Below, piece after piece: positions 9,476-16,832 of a DNA stretch of 64,000 nt. Every line of letters begins with the position of its first letter. Position 1 is the stretch's first letter. The position numbers were made by a program, and so were the translations under genes. Below the pieces are notes generated by a model that was given only the letters and a program-made list of their open reading frames with translations, ran no database searches and had not been told where the DNA came from. Origin of the DNA: CAIWHR01 sp963773195 (GTDB taxonomy: Bacteria; Pseudomonadota; Gammaproteobacteria; Burkholderiales; Casimicrobiaceae); contig CAVZAE010000018.1 of NCBI GenBank assembly GCA_963773195.1, positions 124,001 to 188,000 on the forward strand. The letters run 5' to 3'.

Positions 9476-10297
9476 ATGCACGCGATCGCGCTCGTGGATA
9501 CGCTGAAGCGGATCCTGAAGGGACGGGGCATCACGTACGCCGCCGTTGCCGCAGGCCTTGGTCTAAGCGAAGCGAGCGTGAAGCGGATGTTCTCGCGCCG
9601 CGACTTCACGTTGCAGAGGCTCGAGGACGTCTGCCGTATCGCGGGGGTTGATTTCGGCGAACTCGCGCACGAGGCCAACGCCGAAGAAGTGGGGATGTCG
9701 CATCTCTCGGCCGAGCAGGAACGCGAGATCGTCTCGGATCCGACGCTGATGCTGGTCGCTCTCTGCGCTGTCGGCAACTGGACGTTCCGGCAGATTGTCG
9801 ATACCTACGAGATTCCCGAGGCCGAGTGCGTGCGCTGCCTTGCGCGGCTGGACCGGCGGAAGATCATCGGGCTGGGCCCTGACAACCGCATCCGCTCGCT
9901 GATCAGTCGAACGTTCTCGTGGCTTCCCGGCGGGCCGATCCAGCGCTACTTTAGAGAGCGCGTCGAGTCCGAATTCCTGTCGAGCAAATTTGATCGGCCC
10001 GGCGAACTGTTCCTCTTCGTCAACGGTATGCTGTCGCGCGGTAGTTCGGCCGAAGTGACCGCACGGATGCGGCGCGTCGCCGGTGACTTCGCCGACCTTC
10101 ACGCGGCCGATCGGGCGCTGCCGCTCTCGGAGCGTCACGGCGCGAGCATGTTGATCGCGATGCGGCCGTGGGAGCCGCGCGCGTTTCGCGCGCTGCGGCG
10201 GAAGGATCAGGCGCCGGTTCCTGCGGGTCGGCTGCTCAACCCGATGCTCGATCCCCACGCGACAGGGACGCGACCCCGCCCGCGCAAGCGCAGGTAG
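9476..10297 (+). CDS. XRE-family helix-turn-helix transcriptional regulator
   Basis: A 273-residue DNA-binding protein. The N-terminal HTH occupies about residues 8-60 (GITYAAVAAGLGLSEASVKR then MFSRRDFTLQRLEDVC). A second winged-helix-like segment follows at about 100-140 (GNWTFRQIVDTYEIPEAECV). The C-terminal 120 residues have no domain I can name. A strong ribosome site (GGGAGGG) precedes the ATG by five bases. It stands alone 75 bases after mak and 119 bases before the desaturase operon, reading the same way. Similar proteins occur widely in betaproteobacteria away from such operons, so control of the downstream operon is possible but unsupported. Confidence 0.75.
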   Translation: MHAIALVDTLKRILKGRGITYAAVAAGLGLSEASVKRMFSRRDFTLQRLEDVCRIAGVDFGELAHEANAEEVGMSHLSAEQEREIVSDPTLMLVALCAVGNWTFRQIVDTYEIPEAECVRCLARLDRRKIIGLGPDNRIRSLISRTFSWLPGGPIQRYFRERVESEFLSSKFDRPGELFLFVNGMLSRGSSAEVTARMRRVAGDFADLHAADRALPLSERHGASMLIAMRPWEPRAFRALRRKDQAPVPAGRLLNPMLDPHATGTRPRPRKRR

Positions 10298-10347
10298 CGC
10301 CGTTCGCTTCCGCCGGTAGCATCTGGCGAGACTTTCCCCGGGGCATT

Positions 10348-10380
10348 GGACACAATGCGTTGGAGCGCTCGAGTGTGTCC
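10348..10380. promoter_or_regulatory. inverted repeat upstream of the desaturase operon, candidate operator
   Basis: GGACACA at 10348-10354 is matched by its exact complement TGTGTCC at 10374-10380. Between the arms lies a second palindrome, GAGCGCTC (10363-10370). The element is in the 119-base leader between the XRE regulator and the first gene of the seven-gene operon, 36 bases before the chosen ATG. It could be a repressor site or an mRNA hairpin. No clear -35/-10 pair is visible beside it. Confidence 0.4.
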
Positions 10381-10416
10381 CTCCGATCTGGAGGCTCCTC
10401 CACGCGGCGCGCTGCG

Positions 10417-11400
10417 ATGATCCGAACGCAAGGCATCGAACGCCCCGGGGCAGCCACGCCGCCTGCGCCCGCTTCGGTAGCACACCTGCGGCCCCGGCCG
10501 GCCTACGCCGTGGTCCACACGCTGGGCAGTTTGTTGGCGCTCTCCGGCGGCATCGCCCTCGCCTTGCAGCCCTCCTGGCCGGCCTACCTCGCGGCTCAAG
10601 CGCTCCTCGCGGTCGTCTTCGTTCATGCCTTCGTATTGCTGCACGAAGCGGGGCATCGCACGCTGTTCGGGAGCCGTCGAGCAAACCGGCTGATCGGACA
10701 CTGCGCCGGTTTCGTGGCTCTGATCCCGTTCCATTCTTGGCAGCACATCCATGCTCGCCACCACCGCTTTACTGGATGGCAGGATCTCGACGCGACGACC
10801 GCATCACTCGTACCTCGTGAAATCCGGCTCTGGGAGGCCGCGGCCACTAACTTCGCGTGGCGCACCTGGCTGCCGCTGTTCTCGGTTGTCTACCGTGTTC
10901 AGAACTATTGGAACCTGCGACGAATTACATCGTTTATCCGCGAGCCTTCGGTGCGGAGGACGATCCGCATCGACGTCGCAATGCAGGCCGGGGCGTATGC
11001 CTTAGTTCTGGCATATGTTGGGCCAGTCTCAGTCATCGCGCTCGTCGGCCCGGCATTGATTCTGTCACTGGTCGCCGAGGACGTTCTGCTGCTCAGTCAG
11101 CACACGCACCTTCGCCAACAGCTGAGCGGTGGGAGGGCGGTGCAACCGGTTGCGCCGCTCGAGCAGGCGCAATTCACGCGTTCGCTGCGCCTGCCGCGCG
11201 CCCTGTCGGTACTGCTCATGCATTTCGACCAGCACGGGCTGCATCACATGTATCCAAACGTTCCGGGCTATCTGCTGTCACGGATCGCGTGGCGCGTGCC
11301 GAACGAGGTCGACTGGATCAATTGGATCCGTGCTGCGAAGCGCTTGTCGGGCGTCGATTTCCTCTTCAGGCACCGTGATGACACGGGAGCCGCGCTGTGA
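10417..11400 (+). CDS. membrane fatty acid desaturase-like protein
   Basis: Di-iron membrane desaturase/hydroxylase family protein, 327 residues. It carries the His boxes expected for iron binding: HEAGH (76-80), HARHH (112-116), a QHTH element (228-231) and HGLHH (273-277) followed by MYPNVPGY. Hydrophobic segments lie at about 30-75 and 185-225. The family inserts double bonds or hydroxyls into acyl or isoprenoid chains; which substrate is used here is unknown. The start is uncertain: ATG 10417 has no close ribosome site, and an in-frame GTG at 10372 is possible. It is the first gene of the operon, and its stop overlaps the next gene's GTG by four bases. Confidence 0.85.
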   Translation: MIRTQGIERPGAATPPAPASVAHLRPRPAYAVVHTLGSLLALSGGIALALQPSWPAYLAAQALLAVVFVHAFVLLHEAGHRTLFGSRRANRLIGHCAGFVALIPFHSWQHIHARHHRFTGWQDLDATTASLVPREIRLWEAAATNFAWRTWLPLFSVVYRVQNYWNLRRITSFIREPSVRRTIRIDVAMQAGAYALVLAYVGPVSVIALVGPALILSLVAEDVLLLSQHTHLRQQLSGGRAVQPVAPLEQAQFTRSLRLPRALSVLLMHFDQHGLHHMYPNVPGYLLSRIAWRVPNEVDWINWIRAAKRLSGVDFLFRHRDDTGAAL

Positions 11401-11990
11401 GCTCAGACGCACCGGATCCAGGCGCGGCCGCACTCTTCTTGGTCTTAGCGATGAGCCTCGCCGGCTGCGTGCACGTCGCGTGGCTGAAAAGCACTCGATG
11501 GCGCCTTCTCGCGCAACCGGTCGATTTCGGCTTCACGGTGCGCGGACGAAGGCTATTCGGTGACAACAAGCGAGTGCTAGGGTTCGTCGCGATGCCGCTT
11601 GCCGCCGCGGCAGCGTTCGCGTTGCTCGGTGGTGCACGCGAGTCACTCTCTGCATGGCTCGGCGCCGGCGTCTGGCCACTGTCGGTGGTCCAGTATGCGC
11701 TGCTCGGCCTCGCCTGCGGCTTTGCCTTCATGTTGGCGGAGCTTCCCAATTCCTTTGTCAAGCGCCAGCTCGACATCGATCCTGGCGAGCCCGGAGCCGG
11801 CCCTCTGCTGTACGTGGTCTTCTTCGTTGTCGATCGGTGCGATTCGGTGCTGGGAGTTTTGGTCGTCGCGAGCGTGCTCGTTCCGGTACGCCCGCAAACC
11901 TGGCTCTGGGTGCTCGTGTTGGGTCCATGCCTGCACGCGGCCTTCAGTGTCCTTCTCCATCGCTTAGGCGTGAAGGCGCGCGCGCTGTGA
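11397..11990 (+). CDS. CDP-archaeol-synthase-like (CarS/DUF46) membrane protein
   Basis: A 197-residue integral membrane protein with about five hydrophobic segments. It resembles the CarS branch of CTP-dependent cytidylyltransferases. RRLFGDNKRVLGF (residues 51-63) corresponds to the FGxNKTWRG element, ELPNSFVKRQLDIDPG (115-130) to the SFIKRR-PG element, and FFVVDRCDSVLG (142-153) to the DQxDxxLG metal-binding element with Asp at 146 and 149. CarS activates a lipid phosphate with CTP; here the substrate is unknown. The start is GTG overlapping the desaturase stop as GTGA, and its own stop overlaps the next GTG in the same way. Assignment is by motif order and is moderate. Confidence 0.65.
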   Translation: MSSDAPDPGAAALFLVLAMSLAGCVHVAWLKSTRWRLLAQPVDFGFTVRGRRLFGDNKRVLGFVAMPLAAAAAFALLGGARESLSAWLGAGVWPLSVVQYALLGLACGFAFMLAELPNSFVKRQLDIDPGEPGAGPLLYVVFFVVDRCDSVLGVLVVASVLVPVRPQTWLWVLVLGPCLHAAFSVLLHRLGVKARAL

Positions 11991-14613
11991 AGCGGGGGAT
12001 CGTTCTCCGTCCGCTCACCGACGCCGATGACGAGCGTCGGTTTGGCGGCAAGGCAGCAGGAGTCGCGCGCCTCGCCAGGGCTGGCGCTCCGACTCCGCCC
12101 GGCGTAGTAATCGGCACAGCCGCCTTCGACGCGCATGTCGCGCGTTGCGGAGCGGCCAACGCAGCCCGGCGTCTAATCGCGGATCTTCCGATCCTTGCGG
12201 GCGATGAGCTCAGCGCGCGCAGCCGCATAGTCCGCGAGTCGATCCTACGTACTCCGCTCTCTTCAGCTGTGGCAGCGCAGATTCGGAAGTTTGCGGCGTC
12301 GGGATCACCACTCGCCGTACGCAGCTCGGCGATCGGCGAGGATACACGACAGGCATCGTTCGCTGGGCTGTTTGACACAGTGCTGGGAGTGCGCTCGCCC
12401 GAGGACGCGTGCATGGCGGTCGTTCGTGTGTGGGCGTCGACCTATAACGAGCGCGCGCTGCGATATTCGCAGCGGCTGTCCCTGCGCATCGCGTCCATGG
12501 CAGTCATATTGCAGGAGCAGGTAGATGCCTTGGTCTCGGGCGTGCTGTTCACCAGGGACACAGCAGGTCGTGACGATTGCATGCTGATGGAATTCTGCGA
12601 TGGCCTCGGCGATCGCCTCGTCGGAGGTGAGATCACTCCGGATCGAGTCCGCATACAACGTTCCGGTCTGCGGGTCGATATCGAACAGCACGCGGAAGCC
12701 TCGGCTTGCTTCGATCCGTTGCGACATCCCGGTGTCCGCGACCTCGCTCGCCAAGCGCTTTCACTTGAGCGACGATTCGGCGGACCGCAGGACATCGAGT
12801 GGTCCATCGACCATGGTGGGCGCGTCCTGCTGCTTCAGTGCCGGCCGATAACCGCGACCGCCGGGACGATCGCAACGGAGATTTGGTCCAACGCGAATAT
12901 CGCGGAAAACTTTCCCGGTCCTGTGTCACCGTTTCTGGGCTCGTTCGTACCTCGTGGCTACACCGCGTACTTCCGTGGTCTCGGCAGCGCTTTCGGAGTT
13001 GCGGCAGATCGCATGGACGCGATGTCGGATGCGTTCGATCGTCTCGTGGGTGTGCATGCGGGCAGGCTCTACTACAACCTCGGCAACATCCACTCGGTGC
13101 TTCATCTAGCGCCCGGGGGACCGTGGCTCGCCCGCTACTTTAACCAGTTCACCGGAGCAAACTGCACACCACTACCGCGCAAGAGCGTGCAGAGAGCACC
13201 GGCGCGCGTCGCGGAGGGCATCGTCGTGGGCTTCAAGGTCGTATGGCAATGCATTCGGCTTCAGGCGCGCGTTCGGCGTTTCGAGCGCACGGTCGATGCT
13301 TTCGCCTCGCGGACGAACCCAGCCGTACTCGCGCAGGTCTCGCTTGCAGGCTTGGGAGAGCATCTCTGCGCCTTCCTCGAGATCCGGCTGCGCCAGTGGA
13401 CCGGCGCGGCGCTGGCTGATGCCGCGGCGATGGTGACCTTCGGCCTACTCAAGACTCTGCTTCGCCGCTGGCTTGCGATCCGTGATGACGAACATGTCGA
13501 GAGCGCGCTGCTGCAGGGTCTGCCCGGACTGGCCAGCGCCGTTCCTGTCGAAAGGCTTGGGCACTGGCGGAATGCGCGCGGGACGATCCCGCGGTGTTGG
13601 AGGTCCTTCGCACGGAGACCCCCGAGCGCGTGCCGGAAGCGCTTCGTGCGATCGGATGCAGCAGGTTCCGCGGCGAGCTGGACGAGTATCTGCAACGGTG
13701 GGGCTTTCGATACTCAGGCGAGCTGATGCTGACGCGGCCCACGCCCGCCGAGCTTCCGGGGCCAGTGATAGGCGTGCTGCAGACCTATCTTCGCGAAGGT
13801 GGGGCCGGGCCTAGGGTCGTCAGTGCGAGGCGTGCTCGCGAGCGCGAGAAGGCGACCTCCCGAGTCGCCGCATTGTTGACGCCATCGTCCCTCGTGCGCT
13901 GCCTGCCGCTGCCCAACCGTGCTGCGTGCTTCCGGGCTGTTCTCGCGGCCACTCAAGGCGCGATCCGACTACGCGAGCGGGCGCGAATGAAGCAGGCTTT
14001 GCTGTACACCCGATTGCGCCACGTCGCGCTGGCGGTAGGCGACCAACTGGTAGCGCGTGGAATGCTCGTGGACCGTAGCGACGTGTTCTGCCTTTCGATT
14101 GACGAGGCCATCGCGTTCGCGACTGACAACGTTACGACGGCCCCATCGCTACCTCCGATGATCGAGGCGCGCCGCGCCGAGCTCGCGCGCTGCGAGGCGC
14201 TTACCCCGCCGGACACGCTGGCGCTTGCCTCGGGCGCAACGTGGTTCCCACCGGTCGATCAGGCACCCACCGTGGAGGAGCGCGGGAATGACGTACTCAG
14301 GGGGGTTGGCGCGTGCGCCGGCGTGGTCGCCGGAAGGGCCGCCGTGGTCCTTGACGCTACGGCTGCCGGCTCGCTTGGCGCCGGAACAGTGCTGGTGACG
14401 CGCCAGACCGACCCTGGGTGGGCTGCCGTCTTCTTCATGGTCAGCGGGCTCGTCGTCGAGCGCGGAGGGATGCTCTCGCACGGGGCCATAATCGCTCGCG
14501 AATATGGGATCCCGGCTGTGGTCGGCATCCGCGACGCAACCCGCCTGATTCGCAACGACGAATATCTGCGGGTGGATGGTAACGCAGGTGTGGTGGAGCG
14601 GCAGCGTGCGTGA
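11987..14613 (+). CDS. PEP-synthase-like phosphotransferase (ATP-grasp plus phosphohistidine domain), frameshifted
   Basis: Once repaired, this encodes about 875 residues. The N-terminal PPDK_N ATP-grasp domain (about 5-310) shows FGGKAAGVARL, PLAVRSSAIGEDTRQASFAG and PQDIEWSIDHGGRVLLLQCR. A central domain opens with IWSNANIAENFPGPVSPF. The C-terminal swivelling domain carries GGMLSHGAIIAREYGIPAVV with the catalytic His near 832. There is no PEP/pyruvate TIM barrel. Domain order and length match rifampin phosphotransferase-type enzymes, which transfer the beta-phosphate of ATP to a hydroxyl, rather than true PEP synthase. The frame breaks near 13560: VERLG should continue as ALAECARDDPAVLEVL, which needs one more base. 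It overlaps both neighbours (GTGA at its start). The substrate is unknown. Confidence 0.78.
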
Positions 14614-15151
14614 GCTCAGCGATTGGATTCGCGCGCGCGCGCTGCAGCCGCGCGTAGCGTTGCTATGGCTCGCGTTGCTAGGCGCAACCTTGGCGGCCGG
14701 CGCCAATGGCTCGCCCGCGTGGACGGCCGTCGCCACCGCGCTGCTCGTCGTCCAATTTCGTCTATGGGACGATCTTGAGGACATTCCCTACGACCGCAAT
14801 TGGACGCCTGACCGGGTGCTGGTTCGCACCGGTGATCTTCGTTTCCTCTGGGCCGCGGCGGGTACCTCTTTCGCGCTCGCAGCGACGGCACTGGCCTACA
14901 TGCAGGGGCCGATCCGTGCTGGGGCCTATGTCGTTGTGACGGCAGGTGTGGCTTCGCTCTACCGCGCGATGGACCCTACGGGACCGCGAAGAGCTCTACG
15001 CTCGCGGCTTGTGCTTTTGAAGTATCCGGCATTCGTTCTGCTGCTGGCGGAGCAGGCGGCCGCGGCATCGACCCTCATATCGGCGCTTCTGATCTACGTT
15101 GCGCTCGTATCGTACGAACAGCTCGAGTCCCGTCGGGACTGGGCAAGATGA
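14606..15151 (+). CDS. short UbiA-like prenyltransferase-family membrane protein
   Basis: From a GTG at 14606, eight bases inside the preceding gene, this gives 181 residues that are strongly hydrophobic (about five membrane segments). DDLEDIPYD at residues 55-63 fits the first aspartate-rich motif of UbiA enzymes ([ND]DxxDxxxD), which binds the Mg-diphosphate of a prenyl donor. No clear second DxxxD motif is present; only AMDPTGPRR and LKYPAFVLLL occupy that zone. Normal UbiA proteins are near 290 residues, so this is either a reduced relative or a diverged family. It ends in an ATGA overlap with the methyltransferase. Activity is uncertain. Confidence 0.55.
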   Translation: MRELSDWIRARALQPRVALLWLALLGATLAAGANGSPAWTAVATALLVVQFRLWDDLEDIPYDRNWTPDRVLVRTGDLRFLWAAAGTSFALAATALAYMQGPIRAGAYVVVTAGVASLYRAMDPTGPRRALRSRLVLLKYPAFVLLLAEQAAAASTLISALLIYVALVSYEQLESRRDWAR

Positions 15152-16095
15152 TTGGCGCGCCGCATCCCGACGAGTTCGAGGCGGTAGCCTGCTACCTGTG
15201 CGGCGGGCATGCAAGCGTACCACTCGTCGAGGCCGAAGACGATCTCACTGGCAAGCCCGGCCGCTTCCGCTTTGTCACTTGCACGGCCTGCGGCCTTGCC
15301 TTCCAGAGCCCGCGGCTTCGATCCGAACACATCGGTCGATATTACGACGATGAATACATCGCGCACCGGAAGAAGAATGACTGGGGCCTACTGACTCCAC
15401 TCTACAAGTGGGCCATGGGGAAGCTTGACCGCGACAAGCTCGCGCTCGTGCGGCGCTACGTACGCGTGGGCCCCGGCACTCGCGTGCTTGACGTCGGCTG
15501 CGGCGCAGGCACCTTTCTCGCCCACGCGCACGCTGAGGCGGGGACGCAGGGGACAGGCGTCGATTTCAAGGATCTGGGTCGCCTGCCATGGATGGCCTCG
15601 ATCGAATTCCGCCATGGTGTTCTGTGCGCGCAGGATTTCGGAGGAAGCCGCTTCGACCTCGTCACGATGTGGCACTTCCTCGAGCACGACTACGAGCCTG
15701 TGTGCACGCTCGCGCGCGCGCACGAGTTGCTCGCCGCCGGCGGAAGAATGTTGATCGAAGTACCGAGGCTCGACAGCGTCTCGTTCCATCTGTTCAAAGA
15801 GCGCTGGCCCGGGCTGCAGGCGCCGCAGCATACCGTACTCTATACGCGCGAAACCTTGATCCGGATGGTCGAGAGGGCGCGCCTGCGGGTCGTCGACTAT
15901 CTGCCCTACGGCGCATTCCCCGCCTACTTCTATTTGTTCGCGGGAGCGGCGTTCAAGCTGATGAGGGGCCGCGGACTCGACCTGTCGCACGCGATCTATC
16001 CGTATTTCGCAGGACAGGCGCTTTTAGCACCGCTGCTCGTCTTCGAGCGCCGTCTCAACCTAGCGATGCAGACCGTAGTCTGTGCGTCCCGATGA
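15148..16095 (+). CDS. class I SAM-dependent methyltransferase with N-terminal zinc ribbon
   Basis: A 315-residue protein. The N-terminus holds two CxxC pairs, CYLC (15-18) and CTAC (45-48), a zinc ribbon typical of sugar and metabolite methyltransferases. The Rossmann SAM-binding motif LDVGCGAGTFL is near residue 115, with MWHFLEHDYEP and a beta-4/5 region (AAGGRMLIEVPRLDS) after it. The last 80 residues are hydrophobic (YGAFPAYFYLFAGAAFKLM), suggesting membrane association, unusual for soluble family members. Its ATG overlaps the UbiA-like stop and its TGA overlaps the acyltransferase ATG. A lipid-linked acceptor is an inference from the neighbours. Confidence 0.85.
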   Translation: MIGAPHPDEFEAVACYLCGGHASVPLVEAEDDLTGKPGRFRFVTCTACGLAFQSPRLRSEHIGRYYDDEYIAHRKKNDWGLLTPLYKWAMGKLDRDKLALVRRYVRVGPGTRVLDVGCGAGTFLAHAHAEAGTQGTGVDFKDLGRLPWMASIEFRHGVLCAQDFGGSRFDLVTMWHFLEHDYEPVCTLARAHELLAAGGRMLIEVPRLDSVSFHLFKERWPGLQAPQHTVLYTRETLIRMVERARLRVVDYLPYGAFPAYFYLFAGAAFKLMRGRGLDLSHAIYPYFAGQALLAPLLVFERRLNLAMQTVVCASR

Positions 16096-16832
16096 ACGCG
16101 CTGCGCGACCAAGTAGGCTTTTCCGTTCGCGCTACCGCGACATTGGGGCTCATGATCGTTTGCGCGCTCACCGCGCTCTGCGTGTCTGTCGGCACTGCGT
16201 TCCGGTCCCGGCGGTTCTGCTCTGAACGGCTGGTGACTCCATTTGGTCGCTGCGTCCTGCGCGTCTGGGGCATCCGGATGCGCGTCCATCGGGAATCGCC
16301 GCTGCCTCCTGGACAGGCGGTCTACATCTCCAACCACACGTCGACAATCGACGTCTTCGTGCTGGTGGCGCTCGGGTTGCCCAACGCTCGCTATTTCCTG
16401 AGTGGTTTTCTGCGAAAGCTTCCTCCGCTGGCCTTGATCGGTTATCTGATCGGCATCTTCTGGACGGCACCGCAGGCCGATCCGGCCCGCCGAACGCGGA
16501 TCTTCCAGCGTGCGGAGCGCGTGCTCAGGCGATCCGGGGAGTCCGTTTATCTGAGCCCCGAGGGAGAGAGGGTGACGAGCGGCGACATCGGGGCGTTCAA
16601 CAAGGGAGCTTTTCACCTGGCCACGGCGCTCGGCGCACCGATTGTGCCTCTCTTTATTCTGATCCCGAAGGAGATCGATCCCGGGCGCGGCTTGCGCGCA
16701 GGATCCGGATCGGTCGATGTCTTCGTGCGGTCGCCGATCGAGACGAAGACCTGGCGCATCGAGGACCTCATTACGAACAAGGAGCGCATCCGTGACTACT
16801 ATTTGGAGTGGCATCGGAGCTTCGCGCACTGA
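16092..16832 (+). CDS. PlsC-type lysophospholipid acyltransferase
   Basis: A 246-residue membrane-bound acyltransferase. A hydrophobic anchor covers residues 15-36. The catalytic H-x4-D motif is NHTSTID (His 82, Asp 87), and motif III appears as LSPEGERVTSG. A lipid pocket segment GAFNKGAFHLATALGAPIVP follows. PlsC-type enzymes acylate a glycerol or other hydroxyl using acyl-ACP or acyl-CoA; acceptor specificity is not visible. It starts in an ATGA overlap with the methyltransferase and its last 41 bases contain the start of the reductase-kinase gene, so the operon is tightly coupled. It is probably not the housekeeping PlsC, given the operon and the different base composition. Confidence 0.88.
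   Translation: MNALRDQVGFSVRATATLGLMIVCALTALCVSVGTAFRSRRFCSERLVTPFGRCVLRVWGIRMRVHRESPLPPGQAVYISNHTSTIDVFVLVALGLPNARYFLSGFLRKLPPLALIGYLIGIFWTAPQADPARRTRIFQRAERVLRRSGESVYLSPEGERVTSGDIGAFNKGAFHLATALGAPIVPLFILIPKEIDPGRGLRAGSGSVDVFVRSPIETKTWRIEDLITNKERIRDYYLEWHRSFAH

Noticed and set aside
11987..14613. Calling the gene a rifampin resistance determinant or PEP synthase
   Set aside because: Architecture is RPH-like, but the operon context is lipid chemistry and rifampin-binding residues cannot be verified; PEP synthase is excluded by the missing PEP-binding barrel.
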